Source: Amycolatopsis sp. CA-128772 (GTDB taxonomy: Bacteria > Actinomycetota > Actinomycetes > Mycobacteriales > Pseudonocardiaceae). Taken from it: 64,000 nucleotides of DNA. Location: the NCBI RefSeq assembly GCF_002904295.1, contig NZ_PPHG01000098.1:1-64000 (forward strand), given 5' to 3'. Of the stretch, positions 34,305 to 42,410 are shown piece after piece. The position numbers were made by a program, and so were the translations under genes. The number at the start of each line of letters is the position of its first letter. Position 1 is the stretch's first letter. The notes under the pieces were generated by a model. That model did no database searches. It worked only from the letters and a program-made list of their open reading frames with translations, and was not told where the DNA came from.

Positions 34305-34323
34305 CGATAAGCCAAGCTTATCG
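34305..34323. promoter_or_regulatory. LysR-type operator palindrome
   Basis: CGATAAGC-CAA-GCTTATCG is a perfect 8-bp inverted repeat with a 3-base centre. It contains T-N11-A (T34308, A34320), the LysR-family signature, and lies between the divergent LysR and LLM genes. Confidence 0.75.
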
Positions 34324-34378
34324 CAGCACGTGCCGGCTGGGGCTGGTTCCCGCCGCCGGCCGGTGCTGGAGTTCGATC

Positions 34379-35221
34379 ATGACCATCGAACTGGGACCCC
34401 TCGGCGCCTACCTGACCGCCGCCGACGCGACCGCGGCGGAGGCCGTCGCCCTGGAAGAAGCCGGATACGGCGCCGTCTGGCTGGCCGCGTCGCCGGCGGC
34501 CGACCTCGGCCAGGCCGCGCGGCTGCTCGACGCGACCAGCCGGATCGTGGTGGGCACCAGCGTGCTCAACGTGTGGCAGGCCGACGCGGACGAGGTCGCG
34601 GACGCCTACCACCGGATCGCGCGCGAGCACCCCGGCCGGCTCGTCCTCGGCATCGGCGCCGGCCACCGGGAGGTCGACGCCGGCTACACGTCCCCGGTGG
34701 CGAAGGTGGCGAGCTACCTGGACACCCTGACCGCGGCCGGCGTGCCCGCCGAGCACGTGCTGCTGGCCGCGCTCGGGCCCCGGATGCTGCGGCTGGCGGC
34801 CGACCGCGCCGCGGGCACGCTCACCCTGCAGGTGACGCCCGAGCACACCCGGTTCGCCCGGGACCTGCTCGGACCGGCCAAGCTGGTGGTGCCGGGACAC
34901 GGTGCGCTGCTCGACACCGACGTCGAACGGGCCCGCGAGACCGGCCGGGCCGCCGTACGCCCCATGCTGGGGATCGCGAACTACGCCGCCAACCTCCGGC
35001 GGATCGGCTTCACCGACCAGGACCTCACCGACCCCTTCGGCGACCGGCTGGTCGACGCGCTCGTGCTGCACGGCGACGCGGCCGCCATCGCCGCGGGCAT
35101 CCGCGCGGAACTGGCGGCGGGGGCCGACCAGGTCGGCGTGCACGCGATGGGCGCGGATCCGCTCGGTCTCCTGCGGGTGCTCTCGCGGGTGGTGGGGGAG
35201 GGGCGGGTCCTGCGCTGGTGA
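34379..35221 (+). CDS. LLM-class F420-dependent oxidoreductase (short type)
   Basis: 280 residues, luciferase-like fold of the short F420 subgroup (TIGR03620-like): LGPLGAYLTAADATAAEAVALEEAGYGAVWL in pieces at the start, RLVLGIGAGHREVD, and LAAGADQVGVHAMG near the end. Regulated by the divergent LysR protein. Substrate unknown. Confidence 0.9.
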   Translation: MTIELGPLGAYLTAADATAAEAVALEEAGYGAVWLAASPAADLGQAARLLDATSRIVVGTSVLNVWQADADEVADAYHRIAREHPGRLVLGIGAGHREVDAGYTSPVAKVASYLDTLTAAGVPAEHVLLAALGPRMLRLAADRAAGTLTLQVTPEHTRFARDLLGPAKLVVPGHGALLDTDVERARETGRAAVRPMLGIANYAANLRRIGFTDQDLTDPFGDRLVDALVLHGDAAAIAAGIRAELAAGADQVGVHAMGADPLGLLRVLSRVVGEGRVLRW

Positions 35222-35226
35222 GCCGG

Positions 35227-35249
35227 CCGCGGCCACCGGCCGGCCGCGG
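35227..35249. terminator. Terminator hairpin between convergent LLM and PaaX genes
   Basis: CCGCGGCC (35227-35234) and GGCCGCGG (35242-35249) form an 8-bp perfect stem. It is followed by two direct copies of GGTGGCGGGCCGGCT (35253-35282 region) which run into the end of the PaaX gene. Confidence 0.6.
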
Positions 35250-35280
35250 GTTGGTGGCGGGCCGGCTGGTGGCGGGCCGG

Positions 35281-36261
35281 CTACCGGCGCCGGGCGTCAT
35301 CCAGGCGGCGGGCTTCCGCCGCCTGCTCGAACGGGGTGTCGCCGGCCGGGTGGCGGTCGCCGAGGCCGGCGAACAATGCGGCCACCTTCACCGAGTCGTG
35401 GTGGGTGGCCAGTTCCGCCAGGGCGGGGTCGGTGGCCGCCAGCACCTGCCGGAACCGGCGTTCGGCGAGCGGGCCGAGCCGGTCGTAGATCTGCAGGAAC
35501 ACCTTCTGGGCCCGGTCGCGCGCCCAGCCGGCCGGCAGCAGCTCGGCGGGCAGGTCGGGGTCGGTCTCCGGGAACCGGCGCCAGTCCACGCGCAGCTCGG
35601 TGCGGGTGCGCAGCGCCTGCGCCGGGCTGATCAGGCCGGCGTCCAGGCCGGTCAGCACGTCCTCGTAGCGCTCGACGAACTGCTCGTACTCCCGGGCGAG
35701 CGGGTCCAGGTCGAAAGCCGTGGCCGCCGCGGCGGGCCCGGGGACCTCGGTGGCGCGGAAGACGGTCGCACTGCGCAGTTCCAGCTCGCGCAGCGCCGCG
35801 ACGGCCGGTTCGGCGAGGTCGTGCGGGCTGATCCAGACCCCGTCGTACAGCGCGGCGAACCGGAGGACCCGCAGCCGGGACCGCAGGGCCGTGCGCAGGC
35901 CCCGCTCCTGCTCCGGCACCGAGAAGGTGACCACGGTCCAGAGGCCGTCCCAGCCGGGCGGGGTCGTGCCGAAGGTCAGCATCCGGTGCGTGCGTTCGAT
36001 GATCACTTCGGAGGTGCGGGCCGGGATGCCGTACGCCGTCGTCCGGCCGCTGCGGGACACGGTCAGCAGACCGCGGGCGGCGAGCCGGCGGATCGCCGCC
36101 CGCGCGCTCGCCGCGCTGATGTCGAACTCGCCCAGCAGCTCGACCAGGGCGGCCGACGGGATGTGCTCGTCGCGCCAGTACCAGAAGTCGCCCAGCAGCG
36201 AGGTGAGCAGCAGCTGGGGCTCGGCTCCCTGCTGTGCGCGGGGCAGCGGGCCCGTCGTCAT
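35281..36261 (-). CDS. PaaX-family transcriptional regulator
   Basis: 326 residues. PaaX architecture: N-terminal winged helix (LLLTSLLGDFWYWRDEHIPSAALVELLGEF and SAASARAAIRRLAARGLL in pieces), central domain (WTVVTFSVPEQERGLRTALRSRLRVLRFA in pieces; YDGVWISPHD) and the C-terminal PaaX_C helices. Characterised PaaX proteins repress phenylacetate genes and respond to phenylacetyl-CoA. Here it is divergent from the ABC/CoA-transferase/dehydratase operon and most likely senses a CoA thioester made by that operon. ATG 36261 has AGGAG upstream. Confidence 0.9.
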   Translation of the reverse strand: MTTGPLPRAQQGAEPQLLLTSLLGDFWYWRDEHIPSAALVELLGEFDISAASARAAIRRLAARGLLTVSRSGRTTAYGIPARTSEVIIERTHRMLTFGTTPPGWDGLWTVVTFSVPEQERGLRTALRSRLRVLRFAALYDGVWISPHDLAEPAVAALRELELRSATVFRATEVPGPAAAATAFDLDPLAREYEQFVERYEDVLTGLDAGLISPAQALRTRTELRVDWRRFPETDPDLPAELLPAGWARDRAQKVFLQIYDRLGPLAERRFRQVLAATDPALAELATHHDSVKVAALFAGLGDRHPAGDTPFEQAAEARRLDDARRR

Positions 36262-36357
36262 CGCGCTCCTGCCTCTTCCGGGGTCGGTCCCGGCGGCCGG
36301 TCCGCCGCGGGGGTCCATGGTGGCAGCTGGAGCGCGGTGGCCGGATCGAGGGGTTGA

Positions 36358-36379
36358 ATCACGCGACACATCATGCGAC
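36358..36379. promoter_or_regulatory. Direct repeat between PaaX gene and its operon
   Basis: ATCACGCGAC (36358-36367) and ATCATGCGAC (36370-36379) are direct repeats 12 bases apart, in the 202-bp divergent promoter region. TTGAAT at 36354 may be a -35 element. The repeat is a candidate PaaX site. Confidence 0.4.
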
Positions 36380-36463
36380 GATCGGCGCCCAGATAGCAAC
36401 CAATCGTTCTCCCAGGTTTCCGCGCCGCCCGCTCCGGACGGCCCCCCGCAGGAAGAAAACGAC

Positions 36464-37381
36464 ATGGGTTCCTCACTTCGTCAATGGCGTCGAAGCGCGC
36501 TCGCCGTGGCCGCCGCGGGGCTCGCGGTGGCCGGCTGCACGGTCGACGACGGGGCGGCGTCCGCCCCTTCCGCCGCCGCCCTCACCGCCGTCCCGGCCCT
36601 GCACGACCAGCTGCCGCAGGCGGTCAAGGACGCCGGCGTCCTCCGGTTCGCCGGCGACTCGCACCCGCCGTACCGCACCGTCGGCCCGGACGGGAAGACG
36701 GTCACCGGCATCGACCACGACTTCCAGCAGGCGCTCGGCCAGCTCCTGGGCGTGCGCACGGAAACCACCATCGTCAGCGGGCTCCCGGCCGCGCTGCAGG
36801 GCATGCTCAGCGGCCGGTACGACGCCTTCAACGGGCCGGTCAAGGCGACCGCCGAACGCGAGAAGCAGTTCGACACCGTCACCTGGATGACCACCCGGAC
36901 GTCCTACGTGGTCCCCGAAGGGTCCGCCGCGGGCATCAAGCAGGCCGCCGACCTGTGCGGCAAGCGCGTCGCGGTGGTCACCGCCAGCGTCGTCGAAGAC
37001 CAGCTCGCGAAGCTGTCCGCCTACTGTGAGCGCTCACAAAAGGCGGCCGTGCAGGTGATCGGGCTCGACGACACGAACGCCACCCTGCTGGCCGCCAAGT
37101 CCGGCCGGGCCGAGGCCGCCGGGATGACCCAGGCCGCCGCGATCGACGTGACCACCCAGCAGAAGGGTCAGTACGAATACGTGACGCAGACCGAAGAACA
37201 GGGCGCCACGAAGGACAACCTGGCGCTCTACACGCCGAAGTCCGCCAAGCTCGGCCCGGTGCTGCAGAAGGCGTTCGAGGAACTGTTCCGCAACGGCACC
37301 TACACGCGGATCATGCACCAGTGGGGCCTGGACGAAGTGACCGTCCCGCAGCCGGTGTTCGACGCGGCCTCGGCGAAATGA
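36464..37381 (+). CDS. Amino-acid-type ABC transporter substrate-binding lipoprotein
   Basis: 305 residues, family 3 solute-binding protein. Lipoprotein signal with lipobox LAVAGC (Cys near residue 24). Two-lobe fold: LRFAGDSHPPYRTVGPDGK at the start, GLPAALQGMLSGRYDAFNGPV, and LCGKRVAVVTASVVEDQL. The family binds polar amino acids and related carboxylates. First gene of the long operon; the permease ATG overlaps its stop. Confidence 0.92.
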   Translation: MGSSLRQWRRSALAVAAAGLAVAGCTVDDGAASAPSAAALTAVPALHDQLPQAVKDAGVLRFAGDSHPPYRTVGPDGKTVTGIDHDFQQALGQLLGVRTETTIVSGLPAALQGMLSGRYDAFNGPVKATAEREKQFDTVTWMTTRTSYVVPEGSAAGIKQAADLCGKRVAVVTASVVEDQLAKLSAYCERSQKAAVQVIGLDDTNATLLAAKSGRAEAAGMTQAAAIDVTTQQKGQYEYVTQTEEQGATKDNLALYTPKSAKLGPVLQKAFEELFRNGTYTRIMHQWGLDEVTVPQPVFDAASAK

Positions 37382-38253
37382 CCGCCGTGTCCACAGTGGA
37401 GGAGACGACGGCGGCGCACGACGACGTCGCCGGGGCGCGCGGCCGCTTCCGCCCGCTGCGCTGGCTGTTCGTCCTCGCGCTGGCGGTGCTGACCGCGCAG
37501 CTGGCCGTCTTCCTGGCCGGCAATTCCCGGTTTCAGTGGGACGTCGTGGCGAAGTACCTGTTCGAGAAGAGCGTCATCGCCGGCCTGGGCACCACCGTGC
37601 TGCTGGCGGTCGCGGCGATGGTGCTCGGGTCGCTGGCCGGCGGCGTGGTCGCGGCCATGCAGCTGAGCGGGTTCGCGCCCGCCCGCTGGGTGGCGACGCT
37701 GTGGGTGGGCCTGTTCCGCGGCATCCCGCCGCTGGTGCAGCTGATCTTCTGGTTCAACCTCGCCTACCTGCTGCCCCGGCTGTCGCTCGGGATCCCGTTC
37801 GGCCCGGTCTTCGGCAGCTGGGACGCCAACACCGTCATCACGCCGCTGACCGCCGCGGTGATCGGGCTGTCGCTGGTGGAATCGGCGTACCTGGCGGAGA
37901 TCTTCCGCGCCGGGGTGTCGTCGGTCGACCCCGGCCAGCGCGACGCGGCCCGCGCGATGGGCTACCCGCCGGCCCAGACGCTGCTGCGGATCGTGCTGCC
38001 GCAGGCGATGCGGGTGATCATCCCGCCCGCGGGCAGCCAGTTCATCAACGTGCTCAAGGGAACGGCGCTGGTGTCGGTGATCGCGATGTCGGACCTGCTG
38101 CACTCGGTCCAGGTGATCTACAACCGCACCTACGAGATCGTGCCGATGCTGCTGGTCGCGTGCTTCTGGTACCTCGTCGTCGTCACCGCACTGACGGCCG
38201 CGCAACGCCGGCTGGAACGGCACTTCTCCCGCGGCCACCGGAGTGCCCGGTGA
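37378..38253 (+). CDS. Amino-acid-type ABC transporter permease
   Basis: 291 residues with five or six membrane helices and the EAA loop (ARAMGYPPAQTLLRIVLPQAMRVIIPP in pieces) that docks the ATPase. LWVGLFRGIPPLVQLIF is the HisM/GlnP signature. Carries a GTCCACAGTGGAG element at 37389-37401 that uses a rare ACA codon. Overlaps both neighbours by 4 bases. Confidence 0.93.
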   Translation: MTAVSTVEETTAAHDDVAGARGRFRPLRWLFVLALAVLTAQLAVFLAGNSRFQWDVVAKYLFEKSVIAGLGTTVLLAVAAMVLGSLAGGVVAAMQLSGFAPARWVATLWVGLFRGIPPLVQLIFWFNLAYLLPRLSLGIPFGPVFGSWDANTVITPLTAAVIGLSLVESAYLAEIFRAGVSSVDPGQRDAARAMGYPPAQTLLRIVLPQAMRVIIPPAGSQFINVLKGTALVSVIAMSDLLHSVQVIYNRTYEIVPMLLVACFWYLVVVTALTAAQRRLERHFSRGHRSAR

Positions 38254-39035
38254 GCGCCCCGGTCCTGCGCCTGGAGGGCGTCCGCAAGCAGTTCGGGCCG
38301 GTGACCGCGCTGGCCGGCGTCACCCTGACCGTGCAGGAGGGCGAGACGGTCGTGGTGATCGGGCCGTCGGGGTCGGGCAAGTCGACCCTCGTCCGCTGCG
38401 CCCACCAGCTCGAACCGCTCGACGGCGGCGCGATGTACCTCGACGGCGAGCTGCTGGGGTACCGGCGCACGCCGGGTGGCCTGCGCGCCCTGACCGAGCG
38501 GAAGGTCGCGGGCCAGCGGCGCCGGATGGGCATGGTGTTCCAGCAGTTCAACCTGTTCCCGCAGTTCACCGTGCTGCGCAACGTGACCGACGCGGCCGTC
38601 CGCGTCCACGGCCGCGACCGGTCCACAGTGGAGACGGAGGCCCGCGAGCTGCTGGCGCGCATCGGGTTGGCCGGCCGCGAGGACCACTACCCGCGGCAGC
38701 TCTCGGGTGGGCAGCAGCAGCGGGTGGCCATCGCCCGGGCCGTCCTGGTCCGGCCGCGGATCATGCTGTTCGACGAACCCACCAGCGCCCTCGACCCGGA
38801 GCTGGTGGAGGAGGTCCTGGCGGTGCTGCGGGACCTCGCCGCCGCCGGAACCACCATGGTCGTCGTCACCCACGAGATGGCCTTCGCCCGCGAGGCGGCC
38901 GACCGGTGCGTGTTCATGGAGGCGGGCCGGATCGTCGAAGAGGGTCCGCCGGACGAGCTGTTCTCCCGGCCGCGGACCGACCGGCTGCGTGCCTTCCTGT
39001 CCCGTCACCTGTCCGAAAAGGAGGGCGTTTCGTGA
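38250..39035 (+). CDS. Amino-acid-type ABC transporter ATP-binding protein
   Basis: 261 residues, GlnQ-like ATPase: Walker A GPSGSGKST, Q-loop FQQFNLFPQ, signature LSGGQQQR, Walker B IMLFDEPTSALD and switch His in VTHEM. Completes the importer with the two preceding genes. Contains a second GTCCACAGTGGAG element (38621-38633), again with ACA. GTG start overlaps the permease stop. Confidence 0.94.
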   Translation: MSAPVLRLEGVRKQFGPVTALAGVTLTVQEGETVVVIGPSGSGKSTLVRCAHQLEPLDGGAMYLDGELLGYRRTPGGLRALTERKVAGQRRRMGMVFQQFNLFPQFTVLRNVTDAAVRVHGRDRSTVETEARELLARIGLAGREDHYPRQLSGGQQQRVAIARAVLVRPRIMLFDEPTSALDPELVEEVLAVLRDLAAAGTTMVVVTHEMAFAREAADRCVFMEAGRIVEEGPPDELFSRPRTDRLRAFLSRHLSEKEGVS

Positions 39036-40171
39036 TCACTGTCGGCGCCGTCGGCGACCTCATCCTGGACGAGCCCGGGCCGGAGTCCTTCCTCGCCCCG
39101 GCCGCGCCCGTGCTGCGCGGGATGGACCTGGCCATCGGGCACGTCGAAGTGCCGCACTCGACGACGACGGTCCAGCGCAGCACCGACGTCCCGGCGCCCC
39201 CGGCCGACCCGGCCGCGCTGAAGGCCGTGGCCGACGCCGGATTCGCCGTCGTCACGCTGGCCGGCAACCACATCTGCGACGCCGGCGACGAAGGGCTGGC
39301 CGACACGATCGCGCACGCCCGCGCGGCGGGCATGCGGACGGCCGGGGCCGGCCCGGATCTCGCGCAGGCCCGGCTCCCGGCGATCGTGGAGCGCGGCGGC
39401 CTGCGCATCGGCGTGCTGTCCTACAACTGCGTCGGCCCGCGCGACTCGTGGGCCACCTCCCGCAAGCCCGGGTGCGCGTACGTGCACGTGCTGACCCACT
39501 ACGAACTCGACCACGCCAGCCCGGGCGGGCCGCCGAAGATCTACACCTTCGCCGATCCCGACAGCCTGGAAGCGATGGCGGACGACGTGCGCCGGCTGCG
39601 CGCCGAGGCCGACGTCGTACTCGTGTCGCTGCACAAGGGCGTCGGCCACACGCCGGTCGTGGTCGCGATGTACGAAAGCCCGGTCGCCCGCGCGGCGGTC
39701 GACGCCGGTGCCGACGCGGTGTTCTCCCACCACCCGCACATCATGCGCGGCATCGAAGTCCACAGAGGACGGCCCATCTTCCACGGGCTCGGCAACTTCG
39801 CCACCGTCACCCACGCCTTGACGCCGGGCGCGGGCGTCGGCGCGGACGAGCTGCGGGCGTGGGCCGAACGCCGAACGCAGCTCTACGGCTTCGCGCCCGA
39901 CCCGGACATGCCGTTCTTCCCGTTCCACCCCGAAAGCCGCAACACCGCCATCGCTTTCTGCCGCTTCGACGGGACCGGGCTGCGCGAAGCCGGTTTCCTC
40001 CCCTGCTGGATCGACGACCGGGGCCGTCCGGTGCCGGTCGGCGGGACGCCGGAAGGCGAAGCGGTCACGAAGTACGTCGAGGACATCACCCGCGGAGCCC
40101 GGCTCAACGGCCGGTTCACCACCCGCGGCACCGAAGTGCTCGTCGATCTCTCCGAAGGGGTTCCCGCATGA
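39032..40171 (+). CDS. CapA-like metallophosphoesterase
   Basis: 379 residues, PGA_cap/CapA family of the calcineurin superfamily. Metal-binding landmarks: GAVGDLIL, LAGNHICDAGDEGL, LHKGVGH and SHHPHIMRG followed by FHGLGNF. CapA proteins act in poly-gamma-glutamate systems, but stand-alone members in catabolic operons have no settled role. No signal peptide is seen, so it is likely cytoplasmic. Holds GTCCACAGAGGAC at 39758-39770 with the very rare Arg codon AGA. Overlaps both neighbours. Confidence 0.88.
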   Translation: MITVGAVGDLILDEPGPESFLAPAAPVLRGMDLAIGHVEVPHSTTTVQRSTDVPAPPADPAALKAVADAGFAVVTLAGNHICDAGDEGLADTIAHARAAGMRTAGAGPDLAQARLPAIVERGGLRIGVLSYNCVGPRDSWATSRKPGCAYVHVLTHYELDHASPGGPPKIYTFADPDSLEAMADDVRRLRAEADVVLVSLHKGVGHTPVVVAMYESPVARAAVDAGADAVFSHHPHIMRGIEVHRGRPIFHGLGNFATVTHALTPGAGVGADELRAWAERRTQLYGFAPDPDMPFFPFHPESRNTAIAFCRFDGTGLREAGFLPCWIDDRGRPVPVGGTPEGEAVTKYVEDITRGARLNGRFTTRGTEVLVDLSEGVPA

Positions 40172-41406
40172 CCGACCAGCCACTGGCCGGCCGCACCGTC
40201 ATCGACTTGACCACCGCGCTCGCCGGACCGTACGCGACGCTGCTGCTCGCCGGGCTCGGGGCGACCGTGATCAAGGTCGAAAACCCGGCCACCGGCGGGG
40301 ATTCCTCCCGCAACAACGCACCCTACGTCGGCCGCGACGGGCTGAACCTCGCCCGCCGGCACGAAGACGACCTCTCGGTGTCGATGCTGCTGCGCGGCCG
40401 CAACAAGCTCAGCGTCACCCTCGACCTGAAGAACCCGCGCTCGCACGCGGTGTTCACCGACCTCGTCCGCGACGCCGACGTGCTGGTCGAGAACTACAGC
40501 CCCGGCGTCACCGAACGGCTCGGTATCTCCTACGAGCGGGTCCGCGAGCTCAACCCCCGGCTCGTCTACACCTCGATCAGCGGATTCGGGGCCCAGGGCG
40601 GCCCGGGCTCCGGCAAGGCGATGGACTCGATCATCCAGGCGCTGAGCGGCGTGATGATGACCGCCGGCGAACCCGACGAGGGCCCGGTCCGGTCCGGACT
40701 GCCGATCGGCGACCTCCTCGCCCCGCTGTTCGCCGTGGTCGGCACAGTGTCGGCCCTGCTGCAGGCCGAGCACACCGGCGAGGGCCAGCACGTGGACGTC
40801 TCGATGCTCGGCGCGCTGACCTCGCTGGTCGCCTGCGAGCCGTTCGACGCCTTCGAGGCGGTCGGCCTGCCCCAGCGCACCGGGTCGATGGTGCCGCGGC
40901 TGGCGCCGTTCGGGATCCTGCCGGCGGCGGACGGGTACGTCGCGCTCTGCGCGCCGACCGACGCCTTCGCCCACGGCGTGCTCCGGGCGATCGGCCGGCC
41001 CGAGCTGGCCGATGACGACCGCTACCGCACGCGGGACCAGCGGGTCCGCGCGGCCGACGAGCTGCACGGGCTCATCCGGGAGTGGTGCCGGGTGCGGCCC
41101 CTGGCCGAGATCCTCGCCGCGTTCACCGCCGAAGGCGTGCCGGCCGCCGAAGTCCGCGAGCCGCGCGAGGCCGTCCGCGACCCGCTGGTCCTGGCCCGCG
41201 AAGAAGTCGTGCCGCTGCGGCACCCGCGCCACGGCGAGGTCGCCGACCTGGCCGGCACCGGGGTGCCCATCCGGTTCTCCGCCGCCCGCGTCGCCCTCGA
41301 CCGGCCGGCGCCGGCCCTGGGGGAGCACAACGAGCACGTCTACCGCGAGCTGCTCGGCTACACCGAACAGCAGCTGGCCGACCTGGTGGCGGAGGCGGTG
41401 ATTTGA
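40168..41406 (+). CDS. CaiB/BaiF-type (family III) CoA-transferase
   Basis: 412 residues. N-terminal LAGRTVIDLTTALAGPYATLLLAGLGATVIKVE in pieces, the catalytic aspartate Asp153 in GKAMDSIIQALSG, and SGLPIGDLLAPLFA. The enzyme moves CoA between carboxylic acids through an aspartyl-CoA intermediate. In anaerobic Fld/Had systems a transferase of this family loads the hydroxy acid before dehydration, and the two dehydratase-like genes follow directly here. ATG overlaps the CapA-like stop. Confidence 0.93.
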   Translation: MTDQPLAGRTVIDLTTALAGPYATLLLAGLGATVIKVENPATGGDSSRNNAPYVGRDGLNLARRHEDDLSVSMLLRGRNKLSVTLDLKNPRSHAVFTDLVRDADVLVENYSPGVTERLGISYERVRELNPRLVYTSISGFGAQGGPGSGKAMDSIIQALSGVMMTAGEPDEGPVRSGLPIGDLLAPLFAVVGTVSALLQAEHTGEGQHVDVSMLGALTSLVACEPFDAFEAVGLPQRTGSMVPRLAPFGILPAADGYVALCAPTDAFAHGVLRAIGRPELADDDRYRTRDQRVRAADELHGLIREWCRVRPLAEILAAFTAEGVPAAEVREPREAVRDPLVLAREEVVPLRHPRHGEVADLAGTGVPIRFSAARVALDRPAPALGEHNEHVYRELLGYTEQQLADLVAEAVI

Positions 41407-42410
41407 GCACCGTCGGGTACGTCGGCGCGGACGTGCCGGTCGAGCTGATCACCGCGGCGGACCTGCGGCCGCTGCGGCTGACCGGGCGGCCCGGCCAGGA
41501 CAGCGCGGCCGGCGACCGCTACCTCGGTCGCGGGGTGGACCCGGTCGCCCGGTCGATCCTGACGCGGATCCTCGACCGCGACTACGGCCCGCTCGAGGCC
41601 ATCGTCGTCTCGCGTGACTGCGAAGCCTCATTGCGCCTGTTCTACGCCCTGCGGGAGCTGCACCGCGTCGAGCCGGCGGGGCTGCCGCCGGTGCGCCTGG
41701 TGGACGTGCTGCACCTGCCGCACCACACGACCACCCGGTACGTCCACGCGAAGCTCGCGCAGCTGCGCGAGTGGCTGGGACGGTGGCGGCCCATCGGGGA
41801 CGACGACCTCGCCGCGGCGATCACCGCGCACGACACCCTGCGCCGCTCGCTCGGCCGGCTCGCCGCCCTGCGCCGGGCGAACCGGCTGAGCGGCACGCGG
41901 TTCCTCGAGACCGTCGCCGCGACCACCGCGGTGCCGGTCGCGGAGGCCATCGCCCTGGTGGATCGGGCGCTCGCCGACCCCCGCGAAACCGACGGGGTGC
42001 GGCTGTTCCTCGCCGGAAGTTCCCACGACCACCCGGCGGTCTACGAATCGTTGGAGCGCAACGGCTTCCTCGTCGCGGGCGAGGACCACGACTGGGGCGA
42101 GCAGCTGTTCGCCCGCACCTGCGCGGCGCCGACGGAACTCGCGCTGGCCGAGCGGTACCAGTACAACGGCCCGTCCGCCCCGCGTGCGTCCATCCGCGAT
42201 CGCGCGGCGCACACTGCCGCGGCGGCCCGTGCCTGCGGGGCGGAAGTCCTTCTCTCCTACGCGCGCGTGCACGACGACGCGCCGCCGTGGGACTTCCCGG
42301 AGCAGCGCGCCGCCACCGGGCTGCCCGCGGTGCTGGCCGAGCGGCAGCCGTACGGCGAGCTGACGGCGGAAGCACTGGCGGCGCTGGTCCCGGCGGGAGC
42401 GGCGGCATGA
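41403..42410 (+). CDS. 2-hydroxyacyl-CoA dehydratase-like subunit (beta/D type), altered ligands
   Basis: 335 residues from a TTG start that overlaps the previous stop (TTGA). It follows the HadC/FldC/BcrB layout. The first cluster ligand seems kept as Cys73 in IVVSRDCEASLRLFY. The second, Cys in the family motif KFCDPxxYDYP, is replaced by His290 in ARVHDDAPPWDFPE. In the family these ligands hold a [4Fe-4S] cluster used for ketyl-radical dehydration. Alignment is by eye from remembered family members. Activity may be retained in altered form or changed. Confidence 0.75.
   Translation: MSTVGYVGADVPVELITAADLRPLRLTGRPGQDSAAGDRYLGRGVDPVARSILTRILDRDYGPLEAIVVSRDCEASLRLFYALRELHRVEPAGLPPVRLVDVLHLPHHTTTRYVHAKLAQLREWLGRWRPIGDDDLAAAITAHDTLRRSLGRLAALRRANRLSGTRFLETVAATTAVPVAEAIALVDRALADPRETDGVRLFLAGSSHDHPAVYESLERNGFLVAGEDHDWGEQLFARTCAAPTELALAERYQYNGPSAPRASIRDRAAHTAAAARACGAEVLLSYARVHDDAPPWDFPEQRAATGLPAVLAERQPYGELTAEALAALVPAGAAA

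Noticed and set aside
38707..41406. Single long frame joining the ABC ATPase region to the CoA-transferase
   Set aside because: The first two thirds are out of frame with the clear ATPase and CapA-like proteins and have unnatural composition; only 40168-41406 is coding.
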